A DNA stretch of 64,000 nucleotides, from NCBI RefSeq assembly GCF_041477585.1, contig NZ_JBGNYA010000001.1, positions 1,116,001 to 1,180,000 of the forward strand. Reading direction: 5' to 3'. Under the pieces are notes generated by a model. The model was not told the origin of the DNA, searched no databases, and was given only the letters and a program-made list of their open reading frames with translations. The position numbers and the translations under genes are program-made. This stretch comes from Halobellus sp. MBLA0158 (GTDB lineage Archaea; Halobacteriota; Halobacteria; Halobacteriales; Haloferacaceae). This document shows, piece after piece, positions 60,296 to 64,000 of the stretch. The number at the start of each line of letters is the position of its first letter. Within the stretch, counting starts at the first letter, position 1.

Positions 60296-61966
60296 TCATC
60301 CTTCGATCCTCGTCATATCGAACGGGAGCCCTTCCGTGCCGTCCCGCTGGAAGTCCTGAATGAGTTCGTTGACCTCGTGGTAGCCGACGATGTTCTCCTG
60401 GATCGCCCGCCGGATGATCTCGGTCCGGAACTCGATGTCCTCGTAGATCTTCCGGGTGTCGTCGTACCCGAGCAGCGTGGCGATCTTCTCCTCCATGATG
60501 AAGGAGTTGTTCCGCCCCTGGAAGACGATCTCGTCTTCGACGGGGTCCCAGTAGAACGCCTCGCGGGTGACGACGCCGCCCATCTCCTTGGAGTACCCCT
60601 CGATCTCCTGGACCGAAGTCACCCGGCGGAGCGTCTCGTTGCCCCGCTTCACCCGGTTCTGGAACAGCGCGATGTCACAGTTCGACATGAACGTCTCGGG
60701 GACGTTGATCGGGTCCCCGGTGAACCGCTGGATCATCGAGACGATGTCGGACGCGTGGAAGGTCAGCATCACCGGGTGGCCGGTCTGGGCCGCCTGGAAC
60801 GCCATCCGACCCTCCTCGCCACGGACCTCCCCCACGATGATGTAGTCGGGGCGGGAACGGAGCGCGGCCGCGACCAGGTCGAACATGTCGACCTCCGAAT
60901 CGGCGCCGCGTCCCTCACGCGTCAGGAGCTGCTGCCAGGTGTCGTGCGGCGGCAGCACCTCGGCGGTGTCCTCCGCCGTGTAGATCTTGGAGTCCCGCGG
61001 GATGAACGACGTGATGGCGTTGAGCGTCGTCGTCTTCCCCGAGGCGGTCTCGCCGACGACGAACACCGTCCGCTCGTTTTCGAGCGCGATCCAGAGGTAC
61101 GCCGCCAGCTCCGGGGAGAGCGTTCCCCACTTCGCGATCTGGAACACCGACAGCGGGACGTCGTCGCCCTGACGGATCGTGAGCGAGGAGCCCTTCAGCG
61201 AGACGTCGTCGGAGTAGATGATGTTGATACGCGACCCGTCCGGGAGCGTCGAGTCGACGATGGGGTGTGCGTCGGAGACGGGGTCGCCGATCCGCTCGCC
61301 CATGTTCCGGAGCCAGTTGTCGAACTGCTCCGAGGAGTCGAACTCCACGGTCGTCTCCAGCAGCCCGAACTCCCCGTGGTCGACGTCGACCTGGCGGGGC
61401 CCGATGACGTGAATGTCCTCGTTCGCCGGGTCGCGCATAATCGGTTCGAGCGGTCCGAGCCCGACGATGTCGCGGACGAGCCGGTAGCGGACCTTCTCGT
61501 AGGTCTCCTCGGTTACTTCGAGCGGCCCGAGTTCGAGCCGCTGGACCAGCTCGGCCAGCCGCCCGTGGTCTTCGGTCTCTAAGGTGACGATCTCTTCGAG
61601 CAGTTCCTGGATCCGCTCTTCGTATTCTGTGTCCTCCGTCGGCGCGGGCTTTGCGACCGACCGTTCGAGGAGCTTGTCCTTGACCTGGCCGAAGAGGTCC
61701 TGTTCGTTGTCGTCGAGTTCCGGCTCGATGGTGTAGTACTTCGTCGTCTCCCCGAAGTTGCCGTACACCTGGCAGTAGACGGGGCCGCCGAGGTGGTAGA
61801 TGATGTTCGGCCGCCGCGACTCGTAGCCGTCCGGCTCGTCGACGAGCATCGGGAACTCGCCGGTGATCTGCCGGAAGCGCTTGAGGTGGTCGCGGAGGTG
61901 CCCCCACTGTTGTGCGTGCCGCTTCAACTCGCTGTCGATGCTCGCAGAGCCGTGTTCCGTCGCCAT
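60296..61966 (-). CDS. arlI: Archaellum motor ATPase ArlI (FlaI)
   Basis: A 556-residue hexameric ATPase that drives archaellum assembly and rotation. GspE-type core: Walker A GETASGKTTT, the Asp box region TAEDTAEVLPPHDTWQ, Walker B region SRPDYIIVGEVRGEEGR, and the His box VMLTFHASDI. The N-terminal ~200 residues bind ArlJ/ArlH. Its ATG shares one base with the stop of arlH (TAATG), typical of tightly coupled translation. Confidence 0.95.
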   Translation of the reverse strand: MATEHGSASIDSELKRHAQQWGHLRDHLKRFRQITGEFPMLVDEPDGYESRRPNIIYHLGGPVYCQVYGNFGETTKYYTIEPELDDNEQDLFGQVKDKLLERSVAKPAPTEDTEYEERIQELLEEIVTLETEDHGRLAELVQRLELGPLEVTEETYEKVRYRLVRDIVGLGPLEPIMRDPANEDIHVIGPRQVDVDHGEFGLLETTVEFDSSEQFDNWLRNMGERIGDPVSDAHPIVDSTLPDGSRINIIYSDDVSLKGSSLTIRQGDDVPLSVFQIAKWGTLSPELAAYLWIALENERTVFVVGETASGKTTTLNAITSFIPRDSKIYTAEDTAEVLPPHDTWQQLLTREGRGADSEVDMFDLVAAALRSRPDYIIVGEVRGEEGRMAFQAAQTGHPVMLTFHASDIVSMIQRFTGDPINVPETFMSNCDIALFQNRVKRGNETLRRVTSVQEIEGYSKEMGGVVTREAFYWDPVEDEIVFQGRNNSFIMEEKIATLLGYDDTRKIYEDIEFRTEIIRRAIQENIVGYHEVNELIQDFQRDGTEGLPFDMTRIEG

Positions 61967-62718
61967 TAGGCAACACTCCTGGACTCGATGACGATGCCGA
62001 TGCCCGAACGGACCGAGAAGCCGACGCGGTCGCCGACCTGCTGGCCCATCCCGGCGAAGCGCTTCACGAAGATGTTCCGTCGGACGTCGTTACCGACCTC
62101 GACCATCTCCAGTTCCAGGTAGACGTCCGCGATCGACCGGAACGGGCCGATCGCCTCCTCGTCGACCGTCGAGGGGTCGACCGTGAGCACGATCGTCTTG
62201 CCCTTCGTGGTCAGATCGCGGAAGAAGGAGATGATCTCTAGGGCGGCCTGCCGCTCTTCGTTCTGGCGGACCAGCGCCTCGAACTTCGGGTCGTTCCGGA
62301 GGATGGCGTCGAAGGTGTCGACGATGATGACGTCGCCCTCCCAGAGCGTGTCCGCCTCCATCATCCGTTTGAGGAACTGCTTGCGCTCGTCGTCGCTCTC
62401 GCCGCCGGTGAGCGCCCCGCGGGCGTCGATCTCGGCGGGAATGAAGAGGATCTGCTCGTCCAGCAGGGGCTTGACGACGTCGTAGGTGAGAGAGTGCATC
62501 TGGTCGAGGAAGCCCCGGACACCCAGCTCGGTCGAGATGAGCGTCGTCACCACGCCCTCCTGGGTGAATCCGTAGGTGAACCGCTGTGAGAGGACGCTCT
62601 TTCCGGCCCCGTAGTCGCCCTCGATGAGGACGATCGAGCCCTTGGGGATGCCGCCGCCGAGTTCCTTTTCGAGCCGGTCGTGGTCTTTCAGTCCGAGCGA
62701 GTATTGGTTCGATGCCAT
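61966..62718 (-). CDS. arlH: Archaellum ATP-binding protein ArlH (FlaH)
   Basis: A 250-residue KaiC/RecA-like protein that binds ATP and joins ArlI to the cytosolic ring. Walker [13 protein letters not shown] near 34-45 and Walker [13 protein letters not shown] are intact. [21 protein letters not shown] is the family start. Lies between arlG (3 bp) and arlI (1-bp overlap). Confidence 0.94.
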   Translation of the reverse strand: MASNQYSLGLKDHDRLEKELGGGIPKGSIVLIEGDYGAGKSVLSQRFTYGFTQEGVVTTLISTELGVRGFLDQMHSLTYDVVKPLLDEQILFIPAEIDARGALTGGESDDERKQFLKRMMEADTLWEGDVIIVDTFDAILRNDPKFEALVRQNEERQAALEIISFFRDLTTKGKTIVLTVDPSTVDEEAIGPFRSIADVYLELEMVEVGNDVRRNIFVKRFAGMGQQVGDRVGFSVRSGIGIVIESRSVA

Positions 62719-62721
62719 AGA

Positions 62722-63177
62722 TTAGACGTTGAATCTGAAGGTCTCCTCGTCTCCGTCGACGACGAGCGTGGCCTGGTGGTCGCCGGTGCCCTCCAAGCCG
62801 CTGAGTCCACCGATCTCCACCTCGACGACGCCGTGGGGCGTCCACTCCGGGCCGCCGTCGACGACGCTGACGGTGACGTTCGTCCGGTACTCCGCGTCGA
62901 AGATCACATCGAAGGTCTGGTTCGTCGCCGGTAAGGTCCGTCTCCCGGTGTTCTTGACGTACAGCGTGACCGTGTCGTTGTCCTGGTCGTACACCGTGCT
63001 GTCTGAGTTGCTGATTATCTCGACGTCCGTCCGGATGTTCTCTGCGACGTCGGCGCCGCGGTCGTCGAGTGCGCCGCTGATGCCGGTGACGGTGTCGATG
63101 AGGACGCCCGCGACGCCCGCCGCGATGACGATGCTCGCGATGAAGAGGATCAGGCTCGGGACGGAGACGTCGGCCAT
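62722..63177 (-). CDS. arlG: Archaellum stator-like protein ArlG (FlaG)
   Basis: A 151-residue protein with one N-terminal membrane helix (about 8-30, SLILFIASIVIAAGVAGVLI) and an extracytoplasmic beta-sandwich (about 45-150; VYDQDNDTVTLYVKNTG) with N-glycosylation sequons (NQT, NVT). ArlG forms filaments with ArlF that anchor the motor to the S-layer. It follows arlF with no gap. Confidence 0.9.
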   Translation of the reverse strand: MADVSVPSLILFIASIVIAAGVAGVLIDTVTGISGALDDRGADVAENIRTDVEIISNSDSTVYDQDNDTVTLYVKNTGRRTLPATNQTFDVIFDAEYRTNVTVSVVDGGPEWTPHGVVEVEIGGLSGLEGTGDHQATLVVDGDEETFRFNV

Positions 63178-63621
63178 CTAACTCCCCTCCACCGTGGTGT
63201 TGGTCGACGAGACGCCGTTCTGTGCGACGACTGTGACGCCGTCGGGCTGTGCGACGTTCCTGACGGTCAGCGTGAGCGTCTGACCGGCGGCCCAGACGTC
63301 GGTGTCGCCGTCGCCGTCGACGGAGGTCTCGTCCGGGACCGCGTACTCGTTGTCGACGAGGAGGCTCGTGTCCGCGACCGACAGGGTCGTCGTCCCGTCG
63401 TTCGTCGCGTTGACGACGAGGTCGTTGTTGCCGCTCGCGTTGTAGACGACGCTCGTCACGTCGATCGCCGTATTCCGGCGGTCGAGCAGGTCTTCGGACT
63501 TCTCGTCGCGGGCCTCCGAGAGCTGCTCTGCGCTGCCCGCGGCCGCCGTGTAGAGCGTGCCCGAGGCGATCAGGACGCCGAGGAAGATGACGGCAGTCGA
63601 CCCGCTAACGCCGAATCCCAC
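63178..63621 (-). CDS. arlF: Archaellum stator-like protein ArlF (FlaF)
   Basis: A 147-residue protein: N-terminal helix (about 7-30, STAVIFLGVLIASGTLYTAAA), then a beta-rich domain binding the S-layer (NDLVVNATNDGTTTLSV, VWAAGQTLTLTVRNVA). The GTG at 63621 is chosen because GGAGGT lies 7 nt upstream on the minus strand (63629-63634), a perfect Shine-Dalgarno. A GTG at 63630 and longer frame to 63675 are less likely. The start lies inside the end of the preceding arlD/E frame (17-bp overlap). Confidence 0.88.
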   Translation of the reverse strand: MGFGVSGSTAVIFLGVLIASGTLYTAAAGSAEQLSEARDEKSEDLLDRRNTAIDVTSVVYNASGNNDLVVNATNDGTTTLSVADTSLLVDNEYAVPDETSVDGDGDTDVWAAGQTLTLTVRNVAQPDGVTVVAQNGVSSTNTTVEGS

Positions 63622-64000
63622 GGGACCCACCTCCGAGCGCCGACAGCTCCTCGAGGAGCCGCGCCTCGTTGACATCGCCGGCGAGTCGGCTGATGTACGT
63701 CAGACTCTCCCTGTGGTGTTCGACCCGCAGGTCGCGCGGGCGTTCGGTCTCCCCGGCGGTGGCGGCGTTGCGGACGTGCTCGCACATCGTCCGCTCGACC
63801 TCCTTCGTGATCCAGTCCTGGGACCGGTACTGTCGCAGCGCCCGCGCCGCGCCGATCGCTCCGCCGACGTCGACGAGGAACCGCGTCCACTCCAGGACGA
63901 CCGATTCCGCCGTGTACCGCGCCGGCAGTTCGGTGAGGTACGCGTCGGATTCGGCGGCCGCCTGCTGGGTCGTTCCGTTCGTCGCCGGCGTCTGTGACGA
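63605..64000 (-). CDS. ArlD/ArlE-type archaellum protein (N-terminus outside window)
   Basis: The last 131 codons of an archaellum cytosolic protein that continues past the right edge. The visible part reads SDAYLTELPARYTAESVVLEW, then TRFLVDVGGAIGAARALRQY and DWITKEVERTMCEHV: the FlaD/E domain (YLT-x-L, EW-x-x-FLV, then the Tyr/Trp-rich helix). A C-terminal extension ends SRLAGDVNEARLLEELSALGG. In haloarchaea arlCE or arlD genes sit just before arlF, which fits. Which of them this is cannot be told. Its last 17 bases overlap arlF. Confidence 0.85.
   Translation of the reverse strand, partial: SSQTPATNGTTQQAAAESDAYLTELPARYTAESVVLEWTRFLVDVGGAIGAARALRQYRSQDWITKEVERTMCEHVRNAATAGETERPRDLRVEHHRESLTYISRLAGDVNEARLLEELSALGGGSRGIRR

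Noticed and set aside
1-64000. tRNA or rRNA genes and prophage or integrase genes
   Set aside because: No T-loop/anticodon patterns in the gaps and no integrase, transposase or phage structural gene recognised.

Overview
The window is a GC-rich (strongly GC3-biased) chromosomal segment of a haloarchaeon. Evidence: predicted proteins are highly acidic; many genes appear leaderless, with TATA-like boxes about 25-32 nt before the start codon; and the gene set is archaeal (glycerol-1-phosphate dehydrogenase, two TFB proteins, 3-dehydroquinate synthase II, NreA, archaellum genes, CheF, AglD, a leaderless-type ppsA). A Haloferacales-like relative is plausible, but genus cannot be fixed from the sequence alone. 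No rRNA, tRNA, CRISPR array, provirus or intact insertion sequence was recognised. Most of the window looks like ordinary core chromosome.

Layout. 0-8.2 kb: DUF420 membrane protein (cut by the window edge), egsA, a LysE exporter, a DtxR/MntR-type regulator translationally coupled to a GDT1-type transporter, a threonine-synthase-like protein lacking the PLP lysine, an FAD oxidoreductase, a phosphoesterase and a membrane J-protein. 8.4-17.1 kb: central metabolism and translation (ppsA, mfnA-like decarboxylase, VTT-type membrane protein, metG, pyk). 17.1-26.6 kb: an envelope and regulator region with a surface glycoprotein coupled to a membrane-anchored Mrr-fold protein, a MITE-like inverted repeat, NfeD, a LolA-like protein, a winged-helix/membrane-protein pair, an HTH protein, an SPFH protein and a winged-helix protein with a Tat-like N-terminus. 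26.8-30.1 kb: AglD-type glycosyltransferase, an ITPase-like protein and an orphan cobalamin-binding-like protein.

30.4-43.0 kb: a canonical TFB, AroB', GNAT, CPBP protease, a radical SAM-HhH protein, SHOCT, TRAM, NreA, an MFS carrier, a second TFB that has lost its zinc-ribbon cysteines, rnhA with its operon partner, and PadR. 43.3-54.3 kb: ppa, a molybdopterin domain, a rhomboid with an AN1 finger next to endonuclease V, a lipoprotein, thrS, EamA, hflX, moaC with nnr, and an HTH paralogue of the one at 24 kb. 54.3-57.4 kb: an XPD/Rad3-like helicase and two small proteins. 57.4-64.0 kb: the archaellum operon on the minus strand, arlD/E (partial)-arlF-arlG-arlH-arlI-arlJ-cheF.

Genes that probably work together: the metal regulator with GDT1 (manganese or divalent cation homeostasis); moaC with nnr (coupled by a 4-bp overlap); rnhA with its partner; and arlD/E-J with cheF (motility motor and its chemotaxis adaptor). 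The most unusual items are the lysine-less threonine-synthase-like protein, the cysteine-less TFB, the surface glycoprotein/Mrr-fold pair, the Tat-like winged-helix protein, the 82-bp MITE-like element and a candidate leaderless 43-residue protein. I saw no obvious new defence system.
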